From Acidobacteriota bacterium (GTDB taxonomy: Bacteria; Acidobacteriota; Terriglobia; Bryobacterales; Bryobacteraceae): DNA of 64,000 nt. Shown one piece after another: positions 8,242-17,666 of the stretch. The notes under the pieces were generated by a model, which was given only the letters and a program-made list of their open reading frames with translations, did not search any database and was not told the DNA's origin. The translations under genes were made by a program, and so were the position numbers. Within the stretch, counting starts at the first letter, position 1, and every line of letters begins with the position of its first letter. Where the stretch lies: NCBI GenBank assembly GCA_017307505.1, contig JAFKEE010000048.1, positions 42,715 to 106,714 on the forward strand. The letters are read 5' to 3'.

Positions 8242-10653
8242 TCAATCTCCGCGAAGAGCGTTCCCCGGATCCACCTTCGAGGCCCGCAATGCCGGCAGGA
8301 TGCAGGCAGCCAGCGAAGCGGCCAGGACGAGCAAGGCCACAGCAGCAAAAGTGATCGGATCCAGTGGCTGTACGCCGTAGAGCATCTGACGCATGACCTG
8401 GCTCGCCAAAGGCGCGGCGAGCAGGCCGGCGAAAATACCAGCCGTGGTGAGGCCCATGCCCTGCGTCAATACCAGGCGCAAAATGTCGGGGCGGCTCGCG
8501 CCGAGCGCCATCCGGATGCCCAGTTCCCGGCTGCGCTGCGCCACGGCGACGGCCAGGACCCCGAACAATCCCACAGCCGCCAGCACAACGGCCAAGCCGG
8601 CAAACACGATCAGCAGCACCAGGGCCAGGCGCTGCTGGGCCAGCACCTTGTCCATAAGGGCGCTCATGGGCTGTACTTTCTCCACCGGTAACTCGGAATC
8701 GACCTCGAAGAAGGCACGCCGCACAGCCCCTTCCAGGGACATCGGCTCGGCGCTGGTCCGGATGGCAAAGGCCAGGAACGGCCAGGAGCGCTGCGCATGC
8801 GGCTGATAGATCACCGGACGCGGCTTCTCATCCGGCTTGGCATAAGCGATATCGTGAACCACCCCCACGATCTGGACATGCGTCTTGAAGCGGCCCACGC
8901 GCATGTTGATGAACTTCCCCACGGCGTCCTCACCCGGGAACACACGCCTCACCAGCGCTTCGGAGACGAGCACTACCGGAGGGGCCGTTTCGTTGTCAGT
9001 CTCGGAGATCATGCGACCCTTCACCAGACGGGCGCCGATCGTATCCAGAAACCGTGGAGTCACCGCCGTATAGGTTGCCGACTCCTTCTGGGCCGATTGT
9101 GCTGGCCGACCGTCCACCGAGAAATCGGTCAGCCAGTTCACCTGCATCATCGGCAGCGCGGTGCTCACCCCAGCCGAAACCACTCCGGGCACCCTTTCCA
9201 GCCGTTCGATGATGCGCCGCACATAGGATGCTTTGGCGGCGTCCGTCGCGTACGCGGTCTCGGCCAGCGTAGTACGCAGGGTCAGCACGTGGTCCGATTT
9301 AAAGCCGAGGTCGAGGCGGCTGAGTTCGATGAAGGTGCGCAGCAGCAGGCCCGCGCCGACCAGCAGGATAACGGAAAGGGCGACTTCAGATACAACCAGC
9401 AGCGAGCGCGTCAGGCCTTTCCTGGCGCCGCCCGAACTGCCGCGGGTCTCGTCGCGCAAAGTGTCCGCCAGGTTCAGCCTCAACACCTGCCACGCGGGCA
9501 GCCCGCCGAAAAGGATGCCGGCCGCCGCGGAGATCAGGAAAGTGTAGCCGACGACCAGCCAGTCCACCTTCGCTTGAGCCAGGTTTGGCATGGTGGTGGA
9601 GCCCCACTGCCCGATGATCCGGACGCCCCACCAGGCAATGAACAACCCGACGGTCCCGCCCATCAGGGCCAGCGTCAGGCTTTCCGTGATCATCTGGCGG
9701 AAGACGCGGCTCTGCGACGCGCCCATGGCGCTGCGGATGGCGGCTTCCTTGTGGCGGGCGGCGGCGCGGACCAGCAACAGATTCGCCACATTGGAGCAGG
9801 TGACCAGCAGAACGAGACCGACCGCCGCCGACAGCACCACCAGGGGCTGGCGCGCATCACCCTGCGCTTCCCGTTCCGCCTGAACAAGATAGGGCTCCGT
9901 GCCGACGTTGGTCTCCGGATGCTCCGCGGAAATGGCTGCCCCGATCGACTTTAGCTCCGCCGAGGCCTGTTCGCTGGTGACCCCGTCATTCAATCGACCC
10001 GTGACATAGAGAAAACGGGAGTCCCAGGACGCCGCGGCATCCGGAGAAAGCGCGAGCGGAAGATACATGTCGACTTGGCGATTTTCGCCTTTTGTCCTCG
10101 GCAATATCCCAGCGACAACATGAAGTTCGTTGTCCAACCGCAATACCTTGCCGACGATGCCAGGATCGGCGCCAAAGCGCTCTCTCCAGTATTGTTCGGT
10201 CAGCAGCGCAACCTGGTTTCTGCCAACCTGGTATTCCTCAGCGGCAAAACCCCGGCCCAGGAAAGGCGAGATGCCCAGCATCTCAAGATATCCGGCGCTC
10301 ACCAGGGCGGTGGCCACCCGGGCAGGCTCACCCCGTCCAGTGAGAGTGGCAGGATAGTGCATATAGGCGGCAAACTGGGAGAAACTTCGTTGCCGCCCGG
10401 CATATTCCTGGAACTCAGGGGCCGCGAAAGCGCCCTGCATCTTGTTTCGAATCTGGTTTTTCGTCCAGATCACGTAAAGACGCTCGGGTTCTTTGTAGGA
10501 GAGCGGGTGCAGCAGAACACTGTCGACAATGCTGAAAATAGCGCTGTTTACGCCAATGCCCAGTGCCAGTAAAAGCACCGCGGCCGCAGTAAATCCAGGC
10601 TGGCGAAATAGCAGCCTGATAGCGTACCGCACATCTTCAAACAGACTTCGCAC
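8242..10653 (-). CDS. FtsX/MacB-type permease, ADOP family
   Basis: This 803-residue inner-membrane permease has an N-terminal RSLFEDVRYAIRLLFRQPGFT, a first helix LLALGIGVNSAIFSI, a large periplasmic domain (about residues 50-270), three helices, a second periplasmic domain and three more helices, ending DPGNALRGD. This duplicated FtsX layout is that of the acidobacterial duplicated orphan permeases. GTG at 10653 is used, with GGAGTGGAG directly upstream. It lies 53 bp after the histidine kinase gene on the same strand and is the last gene of the efflux/two-component set. Such proteins probably act as ATP-driven extruders or lipoprotein/peptide pumps together with an ATPase; substrate unknown. 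Confidence 0.9.
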   Translation of the reverse strand: MRSLFEDVRYAIRLLFRQPGFTAAAVLLLALGIGVNSAIFSIVDSVLLHPLSYKEPERLYVIWTKNQIRNKMQGAFAAPEFQEYAGRQRSFSQFAAYMHYPATLTGRGEPARVATALVSAGYLEMLGISPFLGRGFAAEEYQVGRNQVALLTEQYWRERFGADPGIVGKVLRLDNELHVVAGILPRTKGENRQVDMYLPLALSPDAAASWDSRFLYVTGRLNDGVTSEQASAELKSIGAAISAEHPETNVGTEPYLVQAEREAQGDARQPLVVLSAAVGLVLLVTCSNVANLLLVRAAARHKEAAIRSAMGASQSRVFRQMITESLTLALMGGTVGLFIAWWGVRIIGQWGSTTMPNLAQAKVDWLVVGYTFLISAAAGILFGGLPAWQVLRLNLADTLRDETRGSSGGARKGLTRSLLVVSEVALSVILLVGAGLLLRTFIELSRLDLGFKSDHVLTLRTTLAETAYATDAAKASYVRRIIERLERVPGVVSAGVSTALPMMQVNWLTDFSVDGRPAQSAQKESATYTAVTPRFLDTIGARLVKGRMISETDNETAPPVVLVSEALVRRVFPGEDAVGKFINMRVGRFKTHVQIVGVVHDIAYAKPDEKPRPVIYQPHAQRSWPFLAFAIRTSAEPMSLEGAVRRAFFEVDSELPVEKVQPMSALMDKVLAQQRLALVLLIVFAGLAVVLAAVGLFGVLAVAVAQRSRELGIRMALGASRPDILRLVLTQGMGLTTAGIFAGLLAAPLASQVMRQMLYGVQPLDPITFAAVALLVLAASLAACILPALRASKVDPGNALRGD

Positions 10654-10706
10654 ACTCCACTCCCTGTTCTGTGAATATCCTACCTGAAATTAGGGGAATT
10701 CGCAGG

Positions 10707-12065
10707 TTATGGCTGGTAGCTCTGGGAAAGCGGCAATTGGAGCCGCGCCTGGCAGCCGCGCACATCCGTCCGGTTGGCCAGCGTCAACGTGCCGCCGTGC
10801 GCCTCGGCAATCTGGCGGGAAAGCACCAGGCCGATGCCCGATCCGCCTGGCTTCGTGGTGAAGAAGGGGACGAACAGATTGGCCGTGTTCGACAGCCCCA
10901 ACCCCTCGTCCAGGACCAGAATCGTGGCCATCGGCCCTTCCTGCTCCCAGGTGACGGAGACGCCTCCGCCGGTCTCCTTCGAGGCGTCCACCGCGTTCCG
11001 CACCAGGTTGATGAGCATCTGCTCCAATTGATCCGCGTCGGCCTGCAGTGTGATGGCCGGGCCATTCAGAACTTTGACGGGAGCGCGCGTCTCGAGATTC
11101 GCGACTCGATGGATCAGCCGGTAGAGTTCCACCGGCGCCAGCACGGGCCGCGGCAATTTAGCCAGGCGGGAGTAAGCGCCAATGAAGCGGCTGAGCGATT
11201 CCGAACGCGAGGCGATGACGTTGAGCCCATCTTTCATGTCGTCTTCCCAATCCTCCGGCCTGGGATGGCGATTGAGAAGTTGTGCCAGACTGCCGGCGAT
11301 CGACTTGATGGGCGTGAGCGAATTGTTCAGCTCGTGACCCAGCACACGCACCAGCCGCTGCCAGGCCTGGAGTTCCTCCTCGCGCAGGGCGCGCGTCAGG
11401 TCGGCCACGACGAGCAAGGTGTGCGGCAACCCGCTCTCGCGAAAAGACGTGCGCCGGATGCCCCACCGGCCCGCGCTGCCCGGAAACGAGCGGGCGATGG
11501 TTTCCGATGCTTCCGAGTGCAGGAATTCGTCCAGCCCCAGCTCAGTCGCGGTACGGCCCAGCAACCGGGCGGCCGGCAGGGCGAGCAGGCGCTCGGCGGC
11601 GCGATTGACGAGTTTCAGGCGCTCCTGGTCATCAAAAGTAAAGAGCGCGACTTCAATCTCCTCCATCACCTTGGTGAGCAGGGCGGTCGCTTCCACGGCG
11701 CCCAATCGCTGTGCGCGGAGCGTGGTGCCGATGGCGTTCAACTGGATCATCACCTCGCCGAGGGCGTCGTCCTGGCGCGCGCCCCGGCCGCGGATGGAGT
11801 AGTCGCCCTCGTGCATGGCTTCCAACAGGTTGGCGAGCGTGCGCAGCGGCGACACCACGCGCTCACGAGCCGAGAAAGCGAAACCGAGCCAGAAACCCAC
11901 AATCAGGACCGTCATGGTCCAGCGGACCTTGGCCGAGAACGTATCGCCCGACCACAACACCACCATGGAGAAAATCACCGCCACCGAACCGGCCATCAAC
12001 GAGGCGTACAGGACGCGATTCTCGTGAGAGGCAAACCAGTAGGAGATGCGGCGGAATGGGTTCAT
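10707..12065 (-). CDS. Membrane sensor histidine kinase (NtrY/NtrB-like)
   Basis: This 452-residue protein has two transmembrane helices (about residues 18-38 and 48-66) with almost no periplasmic loop, a HAMP-like segment (residues 67-120), a PAS domain (about 125-220), the H-box VLGHELNNSLTPIKS with His244, and a HATPase domain with NLVRNAVDAS (N-box), LDEGLGLS (G1) and GGSGIGLVLSRQI (G2). The short loop suggests sensing within the membrane or cytoplasm. Its start overlaps the stop of the upstream response-regulator gene by 4 bp, so the two form a coupled pair. It should phosphorylate Asp58 of that regulator and so control the ABC genes around it. Confidence 0.93.
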   Translation of the reverse strand: MNPFRRISYWFASHENRVLYASLMAGSVAVIFSMVVLWSGDTFSAKVRWTMTVLIVGFWLGFAFSARERVVSPLRTLANLLEAMHEGDYSIRGRGARQDDALGEVMIQLNAIGTTLRAQRLGAVEATALLTKVMEEIEVALFTFDDQERLKLVNRAAERLLALPAARLLGRTATELGLDEFLHSEASETIARSFPGSAGRWGIRRTSFRESGLPHTLLVVADLTRALREEELQAWQRLVRVLGHELNNSLTPIKSIAGSLAQLLNRHPRPEDWEDDMKDGLNVIASRSESLSRFIGAYSRLAKLPRPVLAPVELYRLIHRVANLETRAPVKVLNGPAITLQADADQLEQMLINLVRNAVDASKETGGGVSVTWEQEGPMATILVLDEGLGLSNTANLFVPFFTTKPGGSGIGLVLSRQIAEAHGGTLTLANRTDVRGCQARLQLPLSQSYQP

Positions 12066-13429
12066 AGACCGTAACGCTGGATGCGCCGGTACAACGCGCT
12101 ACGGCTCAACCCCAGGGCGCCGGCGGCCTGGCTCACGTTGCCGCCGTAACGGGCCAGGGCCTTCTTGATGAGGAATGCCTCGACCTCTTCCAGGCTCATA
12201 TCTTCCAGCCGGCCGCCGGTTTCGCGGGATGGGCGGAGAGCCAGGTCACTGCTGCGGATCACATGATCCTGCGCCATGAGAACGGCGCGCTCGATCACAT
12301 GGTTCAGTTCGCGGACGTTGCCCTGCCAGGGATGCTCCAGCATCGCTTGCAGCGCCGGCGGATCGAAGCCGCTGACCGGTTTGCGGTAGCGCCGGGCCAT
12401 CAGCGACAGGTGATGCGCCGCCAGCAGGGGGATGTCTTCCTTCCGCTCCCTCAGCGGAGGAAGGTGGATTTCGATCGTATTCAACCGGAACAGCAGGTCC
12501 TGGCGGAACCGGTTCTCGGCGGCCTCCTGATGAAGGTTGGCGTTCGTCGCCGAGATGACACGCACGTTCACCCGCTTGGTCTTCGACGAACCCACGCGCT
12601 CCATTTCACCGGTCTCCAGCACGCGCAGCAGTTTGGCTTGAAGGTTGAAGGGCAGGTTGGCAATTTCGTCCAGGAAAATGGTCCCGCCGTCGGCCAGTTC
12701 AAAGCGGCCAACGCGGTCGGTTTTCGCGTCGGTGAACGCACCTTTCACGTGGCCGAAGAGTTCGCTTTCGAAGATGCCCTCAGCCAGTCCACCCATGTTC
12801 ACGGTGACCATTGGCTGGGCGGACCGCTCGCTGATCGCGAAGATCGTGCGGGCTACCACCTCTTTACCGGTACCAGGCTCTCCGGTAATCAATACGTTGG
12901 CGTCAGAGGGCCCCACCCGGGAGACCAGTTGCAGGACCGGCTGCATAGAGGGCGCCTCGGCAATCATCACCGGCCGGCCATCCGCCTGCAGCAGGCGGTT
13001 TTCCGCTTCCAGCCGTGCCCCGCGGCGCAGCGCGGCGGATAACTCGAGTTGGGTTTTGACGATCGCCAGCAGCCTGGCATTGTCCCAGGGCTTCTGGATG
13101 AAGTCCTTCGCGCCCCGCCGCATGGCCTCCACCGCCACTTCGACGCTACCCCAGGCAGTCATGACGACAATGGGCAGCATGGAGTCTACCTGCTGCACCT
13201 TGCTCATCAGCTCGAACCCTTCCTGGCCCGACGTGGTGTCGCGGGTGTAGTTCAGGTCCATCAGCAGCAGGTCGTATTCCTTCTGGTCGAGCGCCGACAA
13301 CACCGCATGGGGCGAGGTAACGCAATCGAGCGCAAGGCCTTCCGGCTTCAGCAGGAGTCTGAGTGCGGCCAGGACGTCTTCCTGGTCATCGGCCACCAGA
13401 AGCCGGGTTTGGGTTCGATAGGATGACAT
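12062..13429 (-). CDS. NtrC-family sigma-54-dependent response regulator
   Basis: This 455-residue protein has a receiver domain (residues 8-125, phospho-acceptor Asp58 in LLLMDLN), an AAA+ domain (about 155-390) with Walker A GEPGTGKE (183-190), the sigma-54 contact loop as GAFTDA (230-235) instead of the usual GAFTGA, and Walker B IFLDEIANLP (Asp254-Glu255). A C-terminal Fis-type helix-turn-helix (GGNVSQAAGALGLSRSALYRRI) follows. It would activate RNA polymerase bearing sigma-54. A matching promoter is present at 18943-18959, before the first gene of this cluster. The gene lies behind a second ABC ATPase and a permease remnant, and is translationally coupled to the kinase gene. Confidence 0.94.
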   Translation of the reverse strand: MSSYRTQTRLLVADDQEDVLAALRLLLKPEGLALDCVTSPHAVLSALDQKEYDLLLMDLNYTRDTTSGQEGFELMSKVQQVDSMLPIVVMTAWGSVEVAVEAMRRGAKDFIQKPWDNARLLAIVKTQLELSAALRRGARLEAENRLLQADGRPVMIAEAPSMQPVLQLVSRVGPSDANVLITGEPGTGKEVVARTIFAISERSAQPMVTVNMGGLAEGIFESELFGHVKGAFTDAKTDRVGRFELADGGTIFLDEIANLPFNLQAKLLRVLETGEMERVGSSKTKRVNVRVISATNANLHQEAAENRFRQDLLFRLNTIEIHLPPLRERKEDIPLLAAHHLSLMARRYRKPVSGFDPPALQAMLEHPWQGNVRELNHVIERAVLMAQDHVIRSSDLALRPSRETGGRLEDMSLEEVEAFLIKKALARYGGNVSQAAGALGLSRSALYRRIQRYGL

Positions 13430-13439
13430 TGCGGAACTA

Positions 13440-13481
13440 CTATTCGTAGCGCAAAGCAGGGGCCGGGTCCACTCCGGCGAA
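13440..13481 (-). pseudogene. 3' scar of a lost ADOP-type permease gene
   Basis: Reading leftward from 13481 the frame gives FAGVDPAPALRYE followed by a stop at 13440-13442. Both intact ADOP permeases here end in the same way (DPLTALRHE and DPGNALRGD). The 14 codons have no start and sit between the second ATPase gene and the NtrC gene, exactly where a third permease would be expected. The likeliest reading is that an internal deletion removed the rest of a permease. The match is short, so chance cannot be fully excluded. Confidence 0.55.
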
Positions 13482-13500
13482 CCCGGTTCCGTGCCTGTGC

Positions 13501-14175
13501 CTAACTCCTCGGGTCGCCTTCAATCCAGCCGTCCACAATGCGGACGATCTTGTGGGCATAGGCGGCATTCGTCTCAGAGTGCGTGACCATCACGATCGTG
13601 GCGCCGCCCTCGTTCAGCTTCTTGAACATCTCCATGATCTCGATGCCCTGGGAGGAGTGGAGGTTGCCCGTTGGTTCGTCGGCGAGAATCACCTTGGGAT
13701 TGGCGATGATGGCGCGCGCGACACCCACCAACTGCTGCTGGCCGCCGGAAAGCTGGCTGGGGAACAGGTCCTTCTTGCCCACCATCTGGAACCGGTCGAG
13801 GGTGTCGGCCACAATCGCCTGCCGCTCCGTCTTCTTGATATTGCGGTAAGAGAGCGGAACATCGAGGTTCTCGGCCACGGTCAGGTCGTCCAGCAGGTGG
13901 TAGCTTTGGAAAACGAACCCAAAGTACTTCTTGTAGACCTCCAGCCGCTGCTTCCGATCCATGCGGTGGATGCTGTGGTCGAAGAGCGTATACTCGCCCG
14001 TCCAGGATGTGTCGTGCATCCCCAGCACGTGGAGCAGCGTCGACTTGCCCGCGCCTGACGGCCCCATCACGGCGATGAAATCGCCTTCCTTGATTTCAAG
14101 GTTGATGCGCCGCAGTACATAAAAGCGGTCTGGGCCCTGCTGATAGAACTTCTCGATATTTCGTAAGGAGATCAT
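13501..14175 (-). CDS. ABC transporter ATP-binding protein (LolD/MacB class), second of two
   Basis: This 224-residue cytoplasmic ATPase has Walker [11 protein letters not shown]-loop FVFQSYHLL, signature [10 protein letters not shown] (the normal R after the Qs is L), Walker [10 protein letters not shown] and the H-switch VMVTHSE. It belongs to the class that drives FtsX-fold permeases such as MacB and LolCE. The gene starts 7 bp after the stop of the ADOP permease upstream and ends 20 bp before the permease scar, so it is in the operon and may have lost its dedicated partner. It would energise release or extrusion at the inner membrane. Confidence 0.92.
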   Translation of the reverse strand: MISLRNIEKFYQQGPDRFYVLRRINLEIKEGDFIAVMGPSGAGKSTLLHVLGMHDTSWTGEYTLFDHSIHRMDRKQRLEVYKKYFGFVFQSYHLLDDLTVAENLDVPLSYRNIKKTERQAIVADTLDRFQMVGKKDLFPSQLSGGQQQLVGVARAIIANPKVILADEPTGNLHSSQGIEIMEMFKKLNEGGATIVMVTHSETNAAYAHKIVRIVDGWIEGDPRS

Positions 14176-14182
14176 GTTGTTT

Positions 14183-16591
14183 CTACTCGTGTCGCAATGC
14201 CGTGAGCGGGTCTGTGCGGGTGGCCCGCCGCGCCGGCACCAGACAGGCTGCCGTCAGCGCAAGTGCGAGAACCAGTGGCATGCCGATGAATGCCAGGATA
14301 TCCAATGCGGAGACGCCGAAGAGCAACTGGCTCAGCAACCGGGCGAGGGCGACCGCTCCGGCGATTCCGATGGGCAGGCTCAAGCTGGCGATCCAGGCGC
14401 CTTTTTTCAATATCATCCGGAGAATCTGGCCGCGTTGGGCGCCAAGCGCGACGCGCACGCCAATCTCCCGGGTCCGTTCGCGCACAGACCAAGCCATGAG
14501 GCTGTAGATCCCGAGCACCGCCAGGAATAAAGCCACGGCTGACAGTACCGTCAGCATTGCAGCCATGTGGCCGATGCCCAGAATCGCGTCGTTGATCAAC
14601 TTCCGGAACGATCGGATCAGCGCCAGCGGTTGTGCCGGGTCAATGGCCCGGACAGCCGCCCGCACGGCCGGCAGGATCGCCATGGGCTCACCGGCGGTCT
14701 GGATGGCCAGATCAAATGTCCCCCACCCCGATTGGGTATAAGGCAGGTAGACCAGGGGTTGCGGCGTCCGCTCAGTAAAGTTGTGCGCCACATCGCCGGC
14801 TATACCCTTAATAGTCCACCACTTGCCATCGCCCAGATGGAAACGGCGGCCCATCGGGTTCTGACCGGGAAAGTACTGGTGGACGAACGCCGAGGTGACG
14901 ATCGCCACTTTCTGCGAATCGTCCGCTTCGGACCCGTCAAAGGCCCGCCCGTCCTGAATGGGAATGCCGAGCGTCCCGAAGAAGCCCCCCGAGACATTCT
15001 GGATCTGGGCGACAGCCTTCGGCCGGCCATCATCGGCCCGGCTCTCGAACGTCACGTAAGACCGGTTCATGAGATCGGAGTAAGGCAGGTTTGAGGTGAC
15101 CGCTGCGTTGGAGACACCGGGGGTGCCGGCGAGGCGATCGAGCAGATCCCGCTGAAAACGCGCCACGGCTGCATGGTCCGGGTAGCGTTGTTGGGGCAGG
15201 TTCACACGCAACGTGAGGATCCGCGAGGGGTCGACAGACAACGGCAACTGGCCAATGGAATGAAAGCCCTTGACGACCAACACCGCGCCGGCAAGCAGAA
15301 CGGTCGCCAGGGCGATCTCGCCGCCCACCAACAGGTTCCGCAGCCTCTGGCGGGCTGCCGAACCGGTGGAACTCCGCCCTGCATCGTGCAGGTTTCCGAG
15401 GATCGGGGTGCGGCTCAGCCACAATGCCGGCCCCAGGCCCGACAGGAGCCCCGCCGCCATCGCGGTCACGGTTGTGCAGGCCAAAACAAACCCATTCAAG
15501 CCCAACTTCTGCCAGCCGGGAAGCCAGCGCTCCACTTCGGCGGGCATGTTTGCCTTTATCAGATCGAGAGACCAGACCGCCACCAGCAGTCCGAGCACGG
15601 CACCGGCCAGCGCGACCAGGACGCTTTCGGTGAGAACCTGGCGCACCAGACGCAGGCGAGGCGCACCCAGGGCGCCGCGTATGGCCATTTCACGGGTACG
15701 GGAGACGACATGAGCAAACTGGAGGCTGGCGACATTCAGGCAGGCGATGAGCAGGAGAAACAGAGTGGCCACCACCGTCACCCGGGTATAGCTGGCGGTG
15801 AGATCGCCCGAAACCCGCTCGCGCAACGACTCGACCCGGGCACCCAGTTTGCGGTGATTCACGGGGTACTGAGCCGTCATTCGCTGGGCAATGCCCTGTA
15901 GTTCCGCGCGCGCAGCTTCCAGGGTTACTCCAGGGCGCAGCCGGGCCACCGCCTTCAGGTAGAAGCTGCCGGCCTCGTTCCAGTCTTCCGATTTCATTGG
16001 CAGCGGCACCCAGAATTCGCTGGGCTGTGGGAAAGTAATGCCTTTCGGCATGACGCCAATCACGGTGAACTTGCGCCCGCTCAACTCTATGGAACGGTTG
16101 AGGATGGCCGGATCGGAACCGAACTGGCGTTGCCAGAGGTTGTAGCTCAAAAGGACAGAGCGGTCCTTGCCCGGCTCTTCCTCCTCAGCCAGGAATGTCC
16201 GGCCTATTAGGGGCTGAACCTTGAGCACATCGAACAGGCTGGCTGTGACTTGAGAACCTTCCAAGGGGACCGGATCGCCAGCCCCTGTCAGGTTGGCCGA
16301 CCACCCATGCGAGACCGCAAGGCTCTGAAAAGATTGAGCCGAGGTACGCCATTCCCGATAGTCGGCGGGGGAAATGGAGCGGAAGCTGCGGGGATCGCCC
16401 TCGTTCTGGCCCGCCGGCATGACGACGCGATCGATTTCCGGAACTGGCAGCGGTCTTAAGAGCAGTGCATCCGCCACGGAGTAGATGGCGGTATTGAAAC
16501 CGATCCCGATGCCCAAGGCGAGCACCGCGGCAGCGCTCGCACCCGGGTTCTTCCACAGACGGCGGAGTGCGCCGCGCAGGTCGTCGAGCAT
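14183..16591 (-). CDS. FtsX/MacB-type permease, ADOP family, flanked by ATPase genes
   Basis: This 802-residue permease has the same duplicated architecture as the one at 8.2 kb: N-terminal LRGALRRLWKNPGAS, a first helix ALGIGIGFNTAIYSV, a periplasmic MacB-like domain to about residue 265, three helices, a second periplasmic domain, three helices and a C-terminus in RTDPLTALRHE. Sequence identity with the other copy is modest outside the helices, so they are old paralogues. Its neighbours on both sides are ABC ATPase genes and a MacA-like adaptor, which gives it the parts of a complete tripartite-like exporter. The substrate is unknown; antibiotics, lipopeptides or lipoproteins are usual for this class. 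Confidence 0.9.
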   Translation of the reverse strand: MLDDLRGALRRLWKNPGASAAAVLALGIGIGFNTAIYSVADALLLRPLPVPEIDRVVMPAGQNEGDPRSFRSISPADYREWRTSAQSFQSLAVSHGWSANLTGAGDPVPLEGSQVTASLFDVLKVQPLIGRTFLAEEEEPGKDRSVLLSYNLWQRQFGSDPAILNRSIELSGRKFTVIGVMPKGITFPQPSEFWVPLPMKSEDWNEAGSFYLKAVARLRPGVTLEAARAELQGIAQRMTAQYPVNHRKLGARVESLRERVSGDLTASYTRVTVVATLFLLLIACLNVASLQFAHVVSRTREMAIRGALGAPRLRLVRQVLTESVLVALAGAVLGLLVAVWSLDLIKANMPAEVERWLPGWQKLGLNGFVLACTTVTAMAAGLLSGLGPALWLSRTPILGNLHDAGRSSTGSAARQRLRNLLVGGEIALATVLLAGAVLVVKGFHSIGQLPLSVDPSRILTLRVNLPQQRYPDHAAVARFQRDLLDRLAGTPGVSNAAVTSNLPYSDLMNRSYVTFESRADDGRPKAVAQIQNVSGGFFGTLGIPIQDGRAFDGSEADDSQKVAIVTSAFVHQYFPGQNPMGRRFHLGDGKWWTIKGIAGDVAHNFTERTPQPLVYLPYTQSGWGTFDLAIQTAGEPMAILPAVRAAVRAIDPAQPLALIRSFRKLINDAILGIGHMAAMLTVLSAVALFLAVLGIYSLMAWSVRERTREIGVRVALGAQRGQILRMILKKGAWIASLSLPIGIAGAVALARLLSQLLFGVSALDILAFIGMPLVLALALTAACLVPARRATRTDPLTALRHE

Positions 16592-16608
16592 GTCAAACCT
16601 CTACTTTT

Positions 16609-16893
16609 TCAGTCTGACTCTACTCCATCACAGTAGGTGGACTTGGTACGCGGCATGGACATTTTGTCGAACTTCTCCTCCAAACGCCGCATGCGGTCTT
16701 CGAGGCGCTGCCAGACACGCTGACCCCGTTCTTCCAGCTTGTTCAGAGTACGCTCATGCTGCTGGTCGGACGCGAAGGTCAGATGGAGTTTCGGCCGGGC
16801 GACTGCCGACATAGGCAGACACACGGCGAGCAACAACGCCAGCGCAACGACGTCAGGGTTCGTGCGCAGGAATGAGGCGAACTTCAGTTTCAT
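16609..16893 (-). CDS. Small exported coiled-coil protein
   Basis: This encodes 94 residues. Residues 1-33 look like a long signal peptide (NPDVVALALLLAVCLPMSAVA). The mature part is mostly one charged amphipathic helix (HERTLNKLEERGQRVWQRLEDRMRRLEEKF) likely to form a coiled coil, with a lone cysteine near the C-terminus. No known family recognised. The start overlaps the stop of the upstream ATPase gene (ATGA) and the gene lies 17 bp before the ADOP permease, so it is made together with the transporter and may be a periplasmic accessory or regulatory subunit. Confidence 0.7.
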   Translation of the reverse strand: MKLKFASFLRTNPDVVALALLLAVCLPMSAVARPKLHLTFASDQQHERTLNKLEERGQRVWQRLEDRMRRLEEKFDKMSMPRTKSTYCDGVESD

Positions 16894-17594
16894 GACGCCA
16901 TGCCCACACTTTCTTCGACTATGCGGCCATCAAACAGGCGAACCGTGCGCTGCGCGAGCAGGGCATAGCGAGGATCGTGCGTCACCATGCAGATCGTCGC
17001 GCCGCCGCGGTGCAGCTCGGTCATGAGTTCCATCACGGATTCGCCGTTGGCGGAATCCAGGTTTCCGGTAGGCTCGTCAGCGAGCAGGATTGACGGGCTG
17101 CCCACCAGGGCACGAGCGACGGCAACACGCTGCTGCTGACCGCCCGAAAGCTGTGAGGGGTAATGCTTTACACGGTGCGACATGCCGACGCGCTCCAGCG
17201 CTTCATGCACGCGCTTCTTGCGTTCGGCCGAGCCCATTCCACGGTAGGTGAGCGGAAGCTCGACGTTTTCATACACCGTCAGGTCGCCGATGAGATTGAA
17301 CGCCTGGAAGATGAAACCGATCTCCCGGTTGCGGATCCGCGCCCGGTCGCTGAGCTTCAGGCTTTGCACCGCCTGGTTATTGAGCGTATAGGTGCCGCCG
17401 CTGGGCGAGTCCAGCAGTCCCAAAATGGCGAGCAGCGTAGACTTACCGCAGCCAGACGGTCCCGCAATGGTGACGTATTCACCCTTCTTGATATCCAGGT
17501 GGATGCCAGAGAGGGCATGGGTTTCGACGTCCTCGGTGGTGAATACCTTGGTGACGCCGTCAAGTTTGATCATCGACTGGTCGCTCAGTTGCAC
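16890..17594 (-). CDS. ABC transporter ATP-binding protein (LolD/MacB class), first of two
   Basis: This 234-residue ATPase has Walker A GPSGCGKST, Q-loop FIFQAFNLIG, signature LSGGQQQRVAVARAL, Walker B ILLADEPTG and H-switch MVTHDP, all intact. The GTG at 17594 is supported by AGGAGA 8 bp upstream; an internal ATG seven codons later is the alternative. It lies 72 bp behind the adaptor gene and is coupled to the small coiled-coil gene and then the ADOP permease. It should power that permease from the cytoplasmic face. Confidence 0.94.
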   Translation of the reverse strand: MQLSDQSMIKLDGVTKVFTTEDVETHALSGIHLDIKKGEYVTIAGPSGCGKSTLLAILGLLDSPSGGTYTLNNQAVQSLKLSDRARIRNREIGFIFQAFNLIGDLTVYENVELPLTYRGMGSAERKKRVHEALERVGMSHRVKHYPSQLSGGQQQRVAVARALVGSPSILLADEPTGNLDSANGESVMELMTELHRGGATICMVTHDPRYALLAQRTVRLFDGRIVEESVGMAS

Positions 17595-17666
17595 TGCAAT
17601 CTCCTGTTTTGCTCGCGTTGGCTAGGATTGTCGTCTCATCATTTAACGGCCGGACGGATACTTTTG

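Noticed and set aside
10671..12074. 467-codon + strand frame opposite the histidine kinase
   Set aside because: It has no domain signals, while the minus strand has all kinase boxes.
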